A model generated the notes under the pieces. The model saw only the letters and a program-made list of their open reading frames with translations, made no database searches and was not told the origin of the DNA. From Prevotella communis (GTDB lineage Bacteria; Bacteroidota; Bacteroidia; Bacteroidales; Bacteroidaceae): DNA of 64,000 bases. This document shows, one piece after another, positions 52,882 to 62,892 of this stretch. Positions within the stretch are counted from its first letter, which is position 1. Each line of letters starts with the position of its first letter. The translations under genes were made by a program, and so were the position numbers. The stretch covers positions 2,542,001 to 2,606,000 of the forward strand of contig NZ_CP091794.1 of NCBI RefSeq assembly GCF_022024175.1. The letters are read 5' to 3'.

Positions 52882-52913
52882 CAAAGTTAGTAGAATTTTT
52901 GCACATTACCAAA
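52882..52913 (-). promoter_or_regulatory. Promoter of ppdK
   Basis: Minus strand TTTG (52910-52913), 20 bp, TAACTTTG (52882-52889), about 50 bp before the start. Confidence 0.8.
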
Positions 52914-52972
52914 GAAAACGGGCAAAAAATACAAAAAAAAATAATTATGCAGTGCGAATCGATTATTTTTTG

Positions 52973-52980
52973 TACCTTTG
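52973..52980 (+). promoter_or_regulatory. Promoter -7 element of the Dabb gene
   Basis: TACCTTTG, 29 bp before the ATG at 53010; no clear -33. Confidence 0.6.
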
Positions 52981-53009
52981 CATCGATTTCATTTTTATTT
53001 ATATATAAT

Positions 53010-53315
53010 ATGGTAAAACACATTATTCTTTGGACACTAAACCCAGAATTGTCAGAAGAGGAGAAACAGACAGTAAAAGAAGGCATCAAAGCCGGACTTG
53101 AAGGCCTCGTAGGCAAGGTTCCCGGTTTGATTGACGTGAAAGTAAATATCAGCGGACGCCTGGCATCATCAAATGCCGACGTAATGCTCGACTCCACACT
53201 TGAGTCAGAAGAGGCACTGAAAGGCTATGCCCAGCATCCTGAGCATGTAGCAGTAGCCAACGGCAAGGTACGTCCTTACACCGTTCAGCGTGCTTGTCTG
53301 GACTTTGAAATCTAA
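53010..53315 (+). CDS. Dabb-domain (stress-responsive A/B barrel) protein
   Basis: 101 residues starting MVKHIILWTLNPELSEEEK. I chose this ATG over the longer frame from 52899 because the promoter -7 lies between. Dimeric alpha+beta barrel pattern: VKHIILW strand, helix with KEGIKAGLEGL, DVKVNISGR, and the His-Pro end (AQHPEHVAVANGKVRPY). The family includes small stress proteins and a few cyclases; no precise role assignable. Confidence 0.85.
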   Translation: MVKHIILWTLNPELSEEEKQTVKEGIKAGLEGLVGKVPGLIDVKVNISGRLASSNADVMLDSTLESEEALKGYAQHPEHVAVANGKVRPYTVQRACLDFEI

Positions 53316-53331
53316 TTGATAATTGAACGCT

Positions 53332-53372
53332 CGGCTTTGCCGCTTTTACAAAGGCGGAACGCCGACTAAAAG
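53332..53372. repeat. Two-hairpin dispersed element, copy B
   Basis: CGGC-TTT-GCCG (53332-53342), CTTTTACA, GGCG-GAA-CGCC (53353-53363), GACTAAAAGA. TAATTGA heptads precede it and AATTGAC-AATTGAT follow and run into the rlmD start codon. Copy A (34821-34860) has different stem bases that still pair. Confidence 0.8.
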
Positions 53373-53387
53373 AATTGACAATTGATA

Positions 53388-54821
53388 ATGGCGAGAAGCA
53401 AGAAACCATTACCCCTGTTAGAAGGCGTTACCATTGAGGCTGTTGCTGCCGAAGGTAAATGCCTGTTCCACTGGAACGACCTGGTGGTCTTCGTACCATT
53501 CTGCGTGCCTGGTGACGTTTGCGACATCCAGATTCGCCGCAAGAAGCACTCTTTTGCCGAGGGCGAGGTGGTGCGCTTTGTAGAATACAGCAAGGTGCGC
53601 GCCGTTCCTTTTTGCAAGCACTTCGGTGTATGCGGTGGATGCAAATGGCAGAACCTGCCCTATGAAGAACAGTTGAAGTTCAAGCAGCAGCAAGTATTTG
53701 ACCAGCTACACCGTATCGGCAAAGTAGAACTGCCCGAGTTCCGCACTATTCTCGGGTCTGTAAAGACTCAGGAGTATCGTAACAAGCTGGACTTCGGTTG
53801 TGCCAACAAACGTTACCTGACGAAAGAGGAAATTACGGCACTGCCTAAGGATGAGAGTCAGAGCCTGAAGGATGTGCCCGCCATCGGTTTCCATATCACA
53901 GGTGCTTTCGATAAGATACTGCCTATCGAGAAGTGCTGGCTGATGGACGACCTGCATAATCAGATTCGCAATGACATCCGCGACTACGCCATGGAGCACG
54001 GCATATCGTTCTTCGACCTGCGCGCTCAGGTTGGTCTGTTGCGTGACATCATTATCCGCAATAGCGCCAGTGGTGAGTTGATGGTGATTATCCAGTTCCA
54101 CTATGATGAGACGGGCGGCGAAAAAGAAGCACTCGACCTGTTGCAACACGTAGCCGACACCTTCCCACAGATCACGTCCTTACTCTACCTCGACAACCAA
54201 AAGTGCAATGACACCATTGGCGATCAGGACATCCTCGTGTTCAAGGGTACAGACCATATCTTTGAGCTCATGGAAGACCTGAAGTTCAAAGTAGGTCCAA
54301 AGTCATTCTATCAGACCAACACCGAGCAGGCCTACCACCTTTACAGTGTAGCACGTGAGTTCGCAGGATTGACAGGCAACGAGATGGTCTACGACCTCTA
54401 CACCGGCACAGGAACCATTGCCAACTTCGTTGCCAAGAAAGCCAAGCAGGTGATTGGTATCGAGTATGTGCCAGAGGCTATCGAGGATGCAAAAATCAAC
54501 TCCGAGATAAATGGCATCAGCAACACCCTGTTCTATGCTGGCGATATGAAGGATATCCTCACCGACGATTTTATCGCAGAGCACGGACGTCCAGATGTCA
54601 TCATCACCGACCCCCCACGTGCCGGTATGCATCCAGACGTTGTGAAGACTATTCTGCGCGCAGCCCCCGACCGCATTGTATATGTATCGTGCAACCCTGC
54701 CACACAAGCTCGCGACCTGCAGGATTTGGACGAGCAGTACAAGGTGATAGAGGTGCAACCCGTAGATATGTTTCCTCACACCCCACATGTGGAGAATGTA
54801 GTCTTATTGAAGAAAAGATAA
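53388..54821 (+). CDS. rlmD: 23S rRNA (uracil-5-)-methyltransferase RlmD/RumA type
   Basis: About 477 residues; ATG at 53388 (MARSKKPLPLLEG) preferred to the TTG two codons earlier. TRAM-like front; iron-sulfur cysteines CKHFGVCGGC; SAM site DLYTGTGTIANF; catalytic Cys in YVSCNPATQARDL. Methylates a uracil in 23S rRNA. The two-hairpin element and heptads lie immediately before the start, leaving no Shine-Dalgarno. Followed by the porin gene 20 bp on. Confidence 0.93.
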   Translation: MARSKKPLPLLEGVTIEAVAAEGKCLFHWNDLVVFVPFCVPGDVCDIQIRRKKHSFAEGEVVRFVEYSKVRAVPFCKHFGVCGGCKWQNLPYEEQLKFKQQQVFDQLHRIGKVELPEFRTILGSVKTQEYRNKLDFGCANKRYLTKEEITALPKDESQSLKDVPAIGFHITGAFDKILPIEKCWLMDDLHNQIRNDIRDYAMEHGISFFDLRAQVGLLRDIIIRNSASGELMVIIQFHYDETGGEKEALDLLQHVADTFPQITSLLYLDNQKCNDTIGDQDILVFKGTDHIFELMEDLKFKVGPKSFYQTNTEQAYHLYSVAREFAGLTGNEMVYDLYTGTGTIANFVAKKAKQVIGIEYVPEAIEDAKINSEINGISNTLFYAGDMKDILTDDFIAEHGRPDVIITDPPRAGMHPDVVKTILRAAPDRIVYVSCNPATQARDLQDLDEQYKVIEVQPVDMFPHTPHVENVVLLKKR

Positions 54822-54841
54822 AAAAACAAAAAGCAAACAAT

Positions 54842-55873
54842 ATGAAGAAAGTATTATTAGCAGCCCTGATGATGGGCGCAACACTGGGCGCACAGGCTCA
54901 GAGCGAATGGTTTAAGAATGTGAAGTTCAGTGGTTACGGCATGGTGCAGTATCAAGCCAGTGACCAGGATGCTAAAGAGAACAATGGTTTCAACTTGCGC
55001 TTGGTTCGTATGGCATTAGAAGGCCGTGCCCACGAGGATTTTTATTGGAAGGTACAGATGCAGATCAATGGTAACACCTACGATCCTGACAAGTCTTCAA
55101 CCGACATTCGTCTGGTTGACCTCTTTGGTGAGTGGCAGAAGTACGAGTTCTTCAAGGTGAAGGCAGGTCAGTTCAAGCGTCCCTTCACATTCGAGAACCC
55201 CATGCACCCTATCACACAGGGCTTCATGAGCTACTCTCAAAACGTCAGCAAGTTGGCTGGTTTCTCTGACCGCTGTGGCGGCAACGCTTCAAATGGTCGT
55301 GACATCGGTGTTCAGATTCAGGGTGACTTCCTCAAGAATGCCGAAGGTCGCAACCTGCTGCACTATCAGGTAGGTGCTTTCAATGGTGAGGGCATCAACC
55401 AGAAGGATAAGGACAACCGCAAGGACATCATCGGTGGAATGTGGGTAATGCCCGTTAAGGGTATGCGCATTGGTGCTTTCGGATGGACTGGTAGTCGTGC
55501 CGGTGTTGGCGAGAAGAATCGCTACGCCCTCTCAGGCGAATATGCCCAGAACGACTGGACCTTCCGCACGGAGTATATCCACAGCCAGGGTTGGAATGCA
55601 GCCCACACCAGCGACAAGGCCGATGGTATCTATGCCCTTTGCATTGCTCCTATCCAGAAGAACAAGATGCACGTAAAGGCTCGCTACGACCTCTACCGCG
55701 AGGCCAAGGAATGGGGACAGTCAAAGACCATGTATGAGGTTGGTGCTGACTACATGTTCACCAAGAACTTGCAGATCAACCTGGAGTATGCCCGTGTGAA
55801 CGACCGCACCATCGCCAACGCCGACAAGCACAACTACAACATGGTTGACGTGGAGCTTGACTTCCGCTTTTAA
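54842..55873 (+). CDS. Phosphate-selective-type porin (Porin O/P family)
   Basis: 343 residues starting MKKVLLAALMMGATLGAQAQS, a clear signal peptide; a longer in-frame start at 54689 would lie inside rlmD. Barrel-like repeats (FSGYGMVQYQ, FNLRLVRMALEGR, DFYWKVQMQING, KVKAGQFKRPFTFENP) and a C-terminal Phe (VELDFRF) as in outer-membrane porins of the OprO/OprP type. Permits anion, perhaps phosphate, diffusion. Lies in one transcription unit with rlmD and perhaps the asparaginase gene. Confidence 0.85.
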   Translation: MKKVLLAALMMGATLGAQAQSEWFKNVKFSGYGMVQYQASDQDAKENNGFNLRLVRMALEGRAHEDFYWKVQMQINGNTYDPDKSSTDIRLVDLFGEWQKYEFFKVKAGQFKRPFTFENPMHPITQGFMSYSQNVSKLAGFSDRCGGNASNGRDIGVQIQGDFLKNAEGRNLLHYQVGAFNGEGINQKDKDNRKDIIGGMWVMPVKGMRIGAFGWTGSRAGVGEKNRYALSGEYAQNDWTFRTEYIHSQGWNAAHTSDKADGIYALCIAPIQKNKMHVKARYDLYREAKEWGQSKTMYEVGADYMFTKNLQINLEYARVNDRTIANADKHNYNMVDVELDFRF

Positions 55874-55913
55874 ATTCTAGTTTAAACTAGTTTCACTGGT
55901 CACACTACCATAT

Positions 55914-56954
55914 ATGACCTCAAAGATACTATTGATTTACACCGGTGGTACCATCGGTATGAACCACAACCCACAGACAGGTGCTCTGGAGCCATTTGAC
56001 TTCGAGCACCTGCTTAGTAGGGTGCCAGAGCTGACTCAGTTTCAGACCGAGATAGCCACCCATCAGTTCAACCCGCCCATCGACTCCAGCGACATGTCGC
56101 CAAAGCTCTGGACAGAGTTGGCACATATCATTGCCGATCATTACGAGGAGTACGACGGTTTTGTGATTTTGCACGGCACAGACACAATGGCCTACACAGC
56201 CTCTGCCCTGTCGTTCATGCTCGAGAACCTCACCAAGCCCGTTATACTCACTGGTTCACAGCTGCCTATCGGCCAGTTGCGTACCGATGGCAAGGAGAAC
56301 CTCATCACCAGCATCGAGATTGCTGCCGCCCGTCGTCAGGACGGCACGGCGATGGTGCCCGAAGTAGGCATCTATTTCAATGGTCACCTGATGCGCGGCA
56401 ATCGCACCACCAAACAGAGTGCTGATGAGTTCGATGCCTTCGAGTCATTCAACTATCCCCATCTGGCGGATGCAGGTGTAGAGATCACCTATCACGACGA
56501 GTACATCCATCGTCCATCAGCCATCCGTCTTCAGAACCCATCCCTCACCCCACAGTTCCGCCTCGACAACAACGTGATTATCTTCTCACTGTTCCCAGGC
56601 ATCCGTGAGGATTTGATTCGTCATATCATTGCCACACCCAATCTGCGCGCCATAGTGATGCGTACCTTCGGCTCTGGCAATGCGCCCCAGAACCCCTGGC
56701 TGATCAGCGCCCTGCGTGAAGGCACCCGCAGAGGCAAGGTCATCATCAATATCAGTCAGTGTCTGCAAGGCTGTGTGGAGATGGGACGCTACGACACTGG
56801 CTACCAACTTCAGGAAGCCGGCGTCATCAGCGGCTACGACGGCACCGTAGAGGCAGCAGTCACCAAACTGATGTATCTGCAAGGAAAATATGATGATCCA
56901 GAGCAGGTGCGGAAATTTATGAAACAGAGTATCTGTGGAGAGATAACGGTGTAA
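55914..56954 (+). CDS. ansA: Type I (cytosolic) L-asparaginase
   Basis: 346 residues, no signal peptide. Nucleophile Thr in IYTGGTIGM (residue about 10) and the second Thr in LHGTDTMAYTA; TDGKENL further on. Hydrolyses asparagine to aspartate and ammonia. 40 bp after the porin gene, ended by a strong terminator. Confidence 0.93.
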   Translation: MTSKILLIYTGGTIGMNHNPQTGALEPFDFEHLLSRVPELTQFQTEIATHQFNPPIDSSDMSPKLWTELAHIIADHYEEYDGFVILHGTDTMAYTASALSFMLENLTKPVILTGSQLPIGQLRTDGKENLITSIEIAAARRQDGTAMVPEVGIYFNGHLMRGNRTTKQSADEFDAFESFNYPHLADAGVEITYHDEYIHRPSAIRLQNPSLTPQFRLDNNVIIFSLFPGIREDLIRHIIATPNLRAIVMRTFGSGNAPQNPWLISALREGTRRGKVIINISQCLQGCVEMGRYDTGYQLQEAGVISGYDGTVEAAVTKLMYLQGKYDDPEQVRKFMKQSICGEITV

Positions 56955-56961
56955 TTTATCA

Positions 56962-57000
56962 TAAAAAAAAGAGTGTCACCCTATTGTGACACTCTTTTTT
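56962..57000. terminator. Bidirectional terminator between ansA and the SusCD operon
   Basis: GAGTGTCAC / GTGACACTC, 9-bp stem, with A8 before and T6 after; ends both converging transcripts. Confidence 0.92.
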
Positions 57001-57021
57001 ATATTCATCTTATTAACATAC

Positions 57022-57810
57022 TTATGGAAGCTGAATAGACTCGGTAAATCCACTCCACAAGGTTGCTAATTTTCCATTATATACTACCAGTCCATACATA
57101 CTGAAATTCAATACATTACCTACACGAGCCATTTCCTCAGAATAGAAATAGACCATGCCATAGCTACTATGCTTATAACCCATCTTCTGAGGCTCAAAAG
57201 CAACAAGACTGTTACCATCATCACTCAGTTCAAACTGGATGTCATAGCCTTTGTAAAGACAATCAGGAAGTTTGTATACATTTGTTCCTTTTGCACGTAA
57301 AACAGGCTGTTCCCAGCTGTCCTCAAAGAGTTCTGACGTGTAAACACCCGTACCAAGCTCTTCCCAATCGTAGTCACACATCACAGTGACAGTTGTTGTA
57401 GCATTAATTGAACCTCCAACAATCGTATCAGCGGTAGCAACGTCTTCATCGCTAAGTGTCAGTTTACAAGTATAGGTTGTACCAGGCTCCATACCAGCAG
57501 CGTCAATAGAGACAGTTGTTGACCACTCACCAGCTGCAAAGGTTGCAGTACCACCATTCTTATCTGTCAGTACAGTACCATCTTCTGTAGAGAAAGTATA
57601 ATGTACCGTATATTCAGATGCCGTATTAGAACGAGTTATAGCAACAGGTACAGTAACTGAAGACGCTTTTGTTACAACAGTATTTGGCTCTGCATTCTCA
57701 AATGAGATGTTTTGAGCCGACGTGGTATAAGTAGTGCCCACGTTATCCGTATCACAAGCAGTAAGCATCATACCTGCGAATAAGGCCAAGCCTAATATAT
57801 ATTTCTTCAT
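57022..57810 (-). CDS. Surface lipoprotein of the SusCD operon (SusE/F-like position)
   Basis: 262 residues from ATG 57810; lipobox LTAC (Cys about 19). The first half is an Ig/Calx-beta-like module (VTVPVAITRSNTASEYTVHYTFS; AGMEPGTTYTCKLTLSDED); the rest is beta-rich with many Tyr (LPDCLYKGYDIQFEL). Third gene after susC and susD, where SusE/F-type binding proteins usually sit. Likely holds glycan or another nutrient at the cell surface. Confidence 0.78.
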   Translation of the reverse strand: MKKYILGLALFAGMMLTACDTDNVGTTYTTSAQNISFENAEPNTVVTKASSVTVPVAITRSNTASEYTVHYTFSTEDGTVLTDKNGGTATFAAGEWSTTVSIDAAGMEPGTTYTCKLTLSDEDVATADTIVGGSINATTTVTVMCDYDWEELGTGVYTSELFEDSWEQPVLRAKGTNVYKLPDCLYKGYDIQFELSDDGNSLVAFEPQKMGYKHSSYGMVYFYSEEMARVGNVLNFSMYGLVVYNGKLATLWSGFTESIQLP

Positions 57811-57837
57811 AATAAATCTCATTATTTTACATTATTA

Positions 57838-59385
57838 TTAATCAAATGGATTCTGATCCTTACTATCATCCATATTTGCATTGCCATCGAACTCAGCCTG
57901 AGGAATAACCATCACCCACTTGTAGCTCTCAGGATTACTTGTGGCAGCATTCAACTTAGCTGATGCTGCAGCTGAAGGATGACCATCGGCTGTGCTACGT
58001 ACGAAGCCCTGATGCAAACGGCGGATATCATAGATACGACCGAACTCACCCCACAACTCAATACGACGCTGTTTGATGATTTCCTCACGCAGTGAGCCAC
58101 TTGCCAAATCGGTTGTTGCAGACATTGCTGTACCAGTCTTTGCGCAAGTATAATCAGGATCACGATAAGCCATCAAGGCCTTCAATGTATTCTGAGCATC
58201 AACATCATTACCCAGCATACACTCGGCCTCAGCCTTTGCCAGATACATTTCCTCAACACGCATGAAGATATAGTCACCTTCCCATGTAGCATAGTTCACG
58301 AACTTGAACTTCTCCTGCTGGTAACCATTGTCACCATTTGCAGGATCCTCAGGGTTCCACCAAGCACGACGGGCATCGTTAGCACCCATCTTGTTGTAAA
58401 GGCCCCTGGTTATCTGCTGACGGGCAGACGCACCATATTTTCCCTGATCAGCATCCATATGAGTGAAGAAGCCTGCATAACCTGTGGTCTGGTCAGCAAT
58501 GATGTTCATACCCCACATCACGTTAGATGCAGACACTTTGTTAAGTCCGGCAAACTGGCCAACTTCTATGATATTAATCTTCTCCTTCTTAGCCTCGGCA
58601 ATAGCCTTGGTAGAATAAGTCAGAACATCATCCCATTTCTCCTCTACCTGTGCGATACGTGCGTGCAGACCGTAAGCTACAGCCAAATTGATGTGTGACT
58701 TGCTATTGCGATCGTGTTCCGTAGCAGAGAGCAGTTCCTCAGCCTTCTTGATGTCGCTGTCAATCTGCTCATATACCTTAGCAACAGTCTCACGAGCCTT
58801 ACCCTGCGTATCCTTTGTAGTGGGCTCCGTGTAGATAGGTACACAAGGTTCCGTCTCATGACCTACCAGAGTACGTGAATACCACTGAGCCAGCATGAAA
58901 TAGCTGAAGGCACGGATAGCGTAAGCCTGACCAACAACATAATTCACGTCTGAAGGGTCGCCAGTCATTGTCTTTTCAGCCGTTGTCACATAGTTGGCAT
59001 TGGCAATCAGCGTATAGAAGAAATTCCACACACCATAAGGACGACCCTGTGTATGAGTATAGTCACCCTTCACATCATAGAGATAGTCATAGTAGAACCA
59101 ACCACTACCAGACTTTGCCTGAATGTGGTCTTCACCCATCAGGTCGGCAGCCAGGTTGATAGCAGAGAGTCCAAATTCCTCATGCTCCCATCCTGTTGTA
59201 TAACCAGTGGTGTACATTGTACGGTAGATACCATCAATAGCTGCAATAGCACTACCTGCAGAGCCTGTCATCTTCTCTGTTGCAACAGAGGTAGAAGGCG
59301 TGGTGTCCAACTGATCATCTGAGCAAGCAGTCAACATGGTTGCACCAAGCAAGCCCATCAGTGTATATTTATATATTGCTTTCAT
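57838..59385 (-). CDS. SusD/RagB family nutrient-binding lipoprotein
   Basis: 515 residues; lipobox LTAC (Cys about 21). SusD landmarks: DGIYRTMYTTGY, VVGQAYAIRAFSYFMLAQWY (TPR part) and the C-terminal EEIIKQRRIELWGEFGRIYDIRRL. Caps the SusC channel on the outer surface. No carbohydrate-active enzyme sits in the operon, so the ligand may be peptide or glycan. Confidence 0.93.
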   Translation of the reverse strand: MKAIYKYTLMGLLGATMLTACSDDQLDTTPSTSVATEKMTGSAGSAIAAIDGIYRTMYTTGYTTGWEHEEFGLSAINLAADLMGEDHIQAKSGSGWFYYDYLYDVKGDYTHTQGRPYGVWNFFYTLIANANYVTTAEKTMTGDPSDVNYVVGQAYAIRAFSYFMLAQWYSRTLVGHETEPCVPIYTEPTTKDTQGKARETVAKVYEQIDSDIKKAEELLSATEHDRNSKSHINLAVAYGLHARIAQVEEKWDDVLTYSTKAIAEAKKEKINIIEVGQFAGLNKVSASNVMWGMNIIADQTTGYAGFFTHMDADQGKYGASARQQITRGLYNKMGANDARRAWWNPEDPANGDNGYQQEKFKFVNYATWEGDYIFMRVEEMYLAKAEAECMLGNDVDAQNTLKALMAYRDPDYTCAKTGTAMSATTDLASGSLREEIIKQRRIELWGEFGRIYDIRRLHQGFVRSTADGHPSAAASAKLNAATSNPESYKWVMVIPQAEFDGNANMDDSKDQNPFD

Positions 59386-59408
59386 ATTTTATTCCTTTCT
59401 TTTTTGTA

Positions 59409-62400
59409 TTAGAAATTAACTTCAATACCCATGGTCAGCGTCTTATTCGGTGAGTAAGAATAAGTAGTGCCACCACTGAAATTATACTGAGGATCCATAC
59501 CGTCAAGATGACTGAACAGAGCCACATTATCGAAAGAACCATAAACCTTCACACCACCCAGGCTAGCCTTGCTAACCAAAGACTTTGGAAGAGTATAGCT
59601 CAGAGTAATGTTCTTAATGGCGAAGTAAGAAGCGTTGATCAGATAACGATCGGTCACGTGAACATTCTCTTTAATTCCTACACGAGGAACGTCGGTAATA
59701 TCACCTGGCTTCTGCCAGCGACGCAGCACATTCTTATTCCAAGTAGAACTGAGATAGCTCAGGTTCATTGAGTTGTAATACATGTTGTCCAGCACTTTAC
59801 CACCAATTGAGTAAGTTGTCAGGATTGACAGGTTGAAGCCTTTATAGCTGACATCAGTACCAATGCTACCATACAAATCTGGAATACGAGAACCCATCTC
59901 ATAACGGCAAGAAGATGCTTCTGAATAGCTATCACTGATACGCTCGTTCACACGGTTGCCATCAGCATCAGTGTCGTAAACCCAGTAGAGCTGCTTACCA
60001 GTAGCAGGATCCACACCTGCACTCTTACGCAGATAGAATGTATTCAGAGGCAGACCTTCCTTGATGATATAGCTACCAGAAAGAATCTCAGGTGACTCAG
60101 CAGTCAGCTTGGTAACCTCGTTCTTGATAGTAGAACCCATCCAAGAAACATTCCATTCGAAGTCCTGGAAGCGAACGGGAGTACCAGACAGCTCGAACTC
60201 AAAACCAGAGTTCTTCATGTTACCCACGTTAGCAGAGTAACCAGAGAAACCAGTTGAAACAGCCATTGGGTAGTCGAGCAACATATCAGTTGTCTTACGA
60301 ACATAGTATTCTGCACTGAAGCGGATACGACGATCCAGAAGAGTACCCTCCAAGCCAATGTTTAGGTTTGAGTTCTTCTCCCAAGACACCTCGTTGTTCT
60401 GCAGTGTAGAGAGCACAGCACCCACAGTGTTGGCATTAGGATAGGCCACACTTGACAGACCCTGCCATACATAATAGTTAGAATTACCATCGGCATCGAG
60501 GATGTCATCGTTACCCTGCTCACCATAGCTCAGTTTGAGTGACAGGTTGTCCACCCATTTCACATCCTTCATGAACTCCTCGCTTGAGATACGCCAGTTA
60601 CCACCCAGAGACCAGAAAGTACCAGTGCGGTTACCGCTCTTAAAGCGTGAAGAAGCATCAGAACGCAGAGAAGCAGAGAAATAATACTTATCGTCGTAGT
60701 TATAGTTGAAACGACCCAGCCAAGAGTTGATGCGATAATCCAAAGAATAGCTGTCAGCATCCTTCAGAGTGGCACCTGGACGAAGCTCCAGCAGTCCGCT
60801 CATCAAACCAGAACGCTCTGCATCCATGAATTTGTAGTTATAAGCATAGAACTCGTGACCTGCAAGAACATCGAAAGAGTGCTTGTCAAAAGAACGGCTC
60901 CAAGTCAGCAGCTGGTTGAAAGTGTAGCTCTGAGTACGCATGCTGTACTTGGTGAGCAAACCACCAGAAGCAGCCTGGTTACCATGCTCCATATTCATAT
61001 AACGCATACGGTTATTGTTGTCATAGTCGAAACCGAAGTTGATAGCCAGCTTCAGGCCTTTTGCCCAACCCATCTTATCGTCGTCGCTACCGAATACCAA
61101 ACCAGAACGCATACCTGCTACGTCACGACGGATGTCAGCCTTGTCGAGCATCAGCATACCCAGTGAGCTATGGTCGCTCATTGAACCTGGACGCTGGTCG
61201 CCATTAGCAAGAGCCTCACCCCAATCGTACTCAATCTGACCATTTCTATAGACAGACTTACCCTCTGCATCTTTCAGGTATACAGGGAACAAGGGATTGA
61301 CAAACTGAGCTGTGTACCATACGTTTGAATATGAAGTACCATCATAGTCGCTGAAGTTTGAAATAGAGTGAGCCACGTTCAAACCAACATTAGCACGGAA
61401 CCAGTCGTTCACCTTTGTATCCACATTCACGCGGGCGTTATAACGCTGGAAAGAAGTGGTTTTCAAGATACCATCCTCGTTCAGGTAACCCAGTGACATA
61501 GCATACTTAGTCTTCTCGTTACCACCACTCAGAGAGAGCTGATGCTCATGACGCAGAGCGTTGTCGCGTGTTACGGCATCAAGCCAATCCTCATTCCATG
61601 CAGACTTTGCGTCTGTGCGAACCTGACCTGTAGCGGGGTCGATAATCTGATCCCAAGTATAGTTCTTGAAGGGGTTGTAGCTCTCGCCACCGAGTTCGCT
61701 GCCGAGACTGGCGCGTGCAATAGCCTCTGCATCAGTCCAAGATGCGCCGCCATCCCACTCAGCATTACGCAGAGCCTCGTAAACCAACTGAGTAAACTCA
61801 GTCTGGCTGACATTCTGGTAACGCTTATTAGCACGGTTTGACCAACCTACGTTAGAACGCCAAGTCACGTTAGTTTTACCCTCCTGACCTCTCTTGGTAG
61901 TAATCATCACTACACCATTGGCACCACGAGCACCATACAGAGCGCCAGAAGAAGCATCCTTCAGCACGGTCATAGACTCAATATCTGAAGGGTTCAGTGA
62001 TGCCAGACTACCATCGTAAGGAATACCATCAACCACATAAAGAGGTGCGCTTGAAGCATTGATAGAACCGAAACCACGTACGCGGATACTAGGCGAAGAA
62101 CCAGGCTGACCAGAACCAGAAGTCATCTGAACACCAGTCACGTTTCCTTCCAATGCCTTTGTTACACTCGTTACAGGGCGAAGTTCTACGTCCTCTGCAC
62201 TGATGCTCTGGGCAGAACCCGTGAATGAAGACTTCTTCTGTGTGCCATAAGCCACAACGATGACTTCATCCAGAGCCTTGTTGTTAGAGACCAAGCTAAT
62301 ACGCATGTTGGGACGAGCAGTCACATCCTGCGTAACCATACCAATGTATGATACGCGCAAGGTTTTCTTGCCTGCAGGTACAGTCACTGAGAACTGACCA

Positions 62401-62570
62401 TTGGCATTTGTCACAGCACCTGTGCTGGTTCCTACAACCAGGACCGTTGCACCCACTACGGGTTGTCCGTCATCTTGAGACACAACGGTACCACTGACTT
62501 TTGTCTGAGCCAATACTCCTCCTACCAGAAGGAATAAGCCCACTAACATTGTCATTAGTCTTTTTTCCAT
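59409..62570 (-). CDS. SusC/RagA family TonB-linked outer-membrane transporter
   Basis: 1053 residues, signal peptide to about GGVLAQ. Carboxypeptidase-like regulatory domain (VSGTVVSQDDGQPVVGATVLV) at about 25-100, TonB box/plug (VVAYGTQKKSSFTGS; VDGIPYDG), then the 22-strand barrel with a C-terminal Phe (TLTMGIEVNF). No N-terminal signalling extension (no anti-sigma domain), so the operon is not controlled through its own sigma factor. Confidence 0.95.
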   Translation of the reverse strand: MEKRLMTMLVGLFLLVGGVLAQTKVSGTVVSQDDGQPVVGATVLVVGTSTGAVTNANGQFSVTVPAGKKTLRVSYIGMVTQDVTARPNMRISLVSNNKALDEVIVVAYGTQKKSSFTGSAQSISAEDVELRPVTSVTKALEGNVTGVQMTSGSGQPGSSPSIRVRGFGSINASSAPLYVVDGIPYDGSLASLNPSDIESMTVLKDASSGALYGARGANGVVMITTKRGQEGKTNVTWRSNVGWSNRANKRYQNVSQTEFTQLVYEALRNAEWDGGASWTDAEAIARASLGSELGGESYNPFKNYTWDQIIDPATGQVRTDAKSAWNEDWLDAVTRDNALRHEHQLSLSGGNEKTKYAMSLGYLNEDGILKTTSFQRYNARVNVDTKVNDWFRANVGLNVAHSISNFSDYDGTSYSNVWYTAQFVNPLFPVYLKDAEGKSVYRNGQIEYDWGEALANGDQRPGSMSDHSSLGMLMLDKADIRRDVAGMRSGLVFGSDDDKMGWAKGLKLAINFGFDYDNNNRMRYMNMEHGNQAASGGLLTKYSMRTQSYTFNQLLTWSRSFDKHSFDVLAGHEFYAYNYKFMDAERSGLMSGLLELRPGATLKDADSYSLDYRINSWLGRFNYNYDDKYYFSASLRSDASSRFKSGNRTGTFWSLGGNWRISSEEFMKDVKWVDNLSLKLSYGEQGNDDILDADGNSNYYVWQGLSSVAYPNANTVGAVLSTLQNNEVSWEKNSNLNIGLEGTLLDRRIRFSAEYYVRKTTDMLLDYPMAVSTGFSGYSANVGNMKNSGFEFELSGTPVRFQDFEWNVSWMGSTIKNEVTKLTAESPEILSGSYIIKEGLPLNTFYLRKSAGVDPATGKQLYWVYDTDADGNRVNERISDSYSEASSCRYEMGSRIPDLYGSIGTDVSYKGFNLSILTTYSIGGKVLDNMYYNSMNLSYLSSTWNKNVLRRWQKPGDITDVPRVGIKENVHVTDRYLINASYFAIKNITLSYTLPKSLVSKASLGGVKVYGSFDNVALFSHLDGMDPQYNFSGGTTYSYSPNKTLTMGIEVNF

Positions 62571-62673
62571 AAATCTCTCTCGTTTTTTAAGTTAATTGTT
62601 AAAGTATTATTATATTATCAATATTGTTCGCGCGTACATCGCTTTCTTTTCACTAATTTTTCCTATCAGCGTG

Positions 62674-62705
62674 CAAAAATACGTAAGAATTATTAAATAT
62701 ACAAA
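62674..62705 (-). promoter_or_regulatory. Promoter of the SusCD operon
   Basis: Minus strand TTTG (62702-62705), 20 bp, TATTTTTG (62674-62681); leader of about 100 nt. Confidence 0.75.
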
Positions 62706-62892
62706 TAAAATGCCAAAAAAGTTTCAAAAACGTACAAATTCTGTCAATTTATTATTGATTATGCACATTTTCGCTTAATTTGTGTACCACTTTGAAAGAT
62801 TTTTATGGCAGATGTTTGCATTTCGTAACATAGAGTAAAATTGAAGAATCAGTCACCCTAAAATATCGGGGCGCGCATATATATAGCTGAAT

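Noticed and set aside
54689..54841. N-terminal extension of the porin to 54689
   Set aside because: It lies within rlmD and would bury the signal peptide that starts at 54842.
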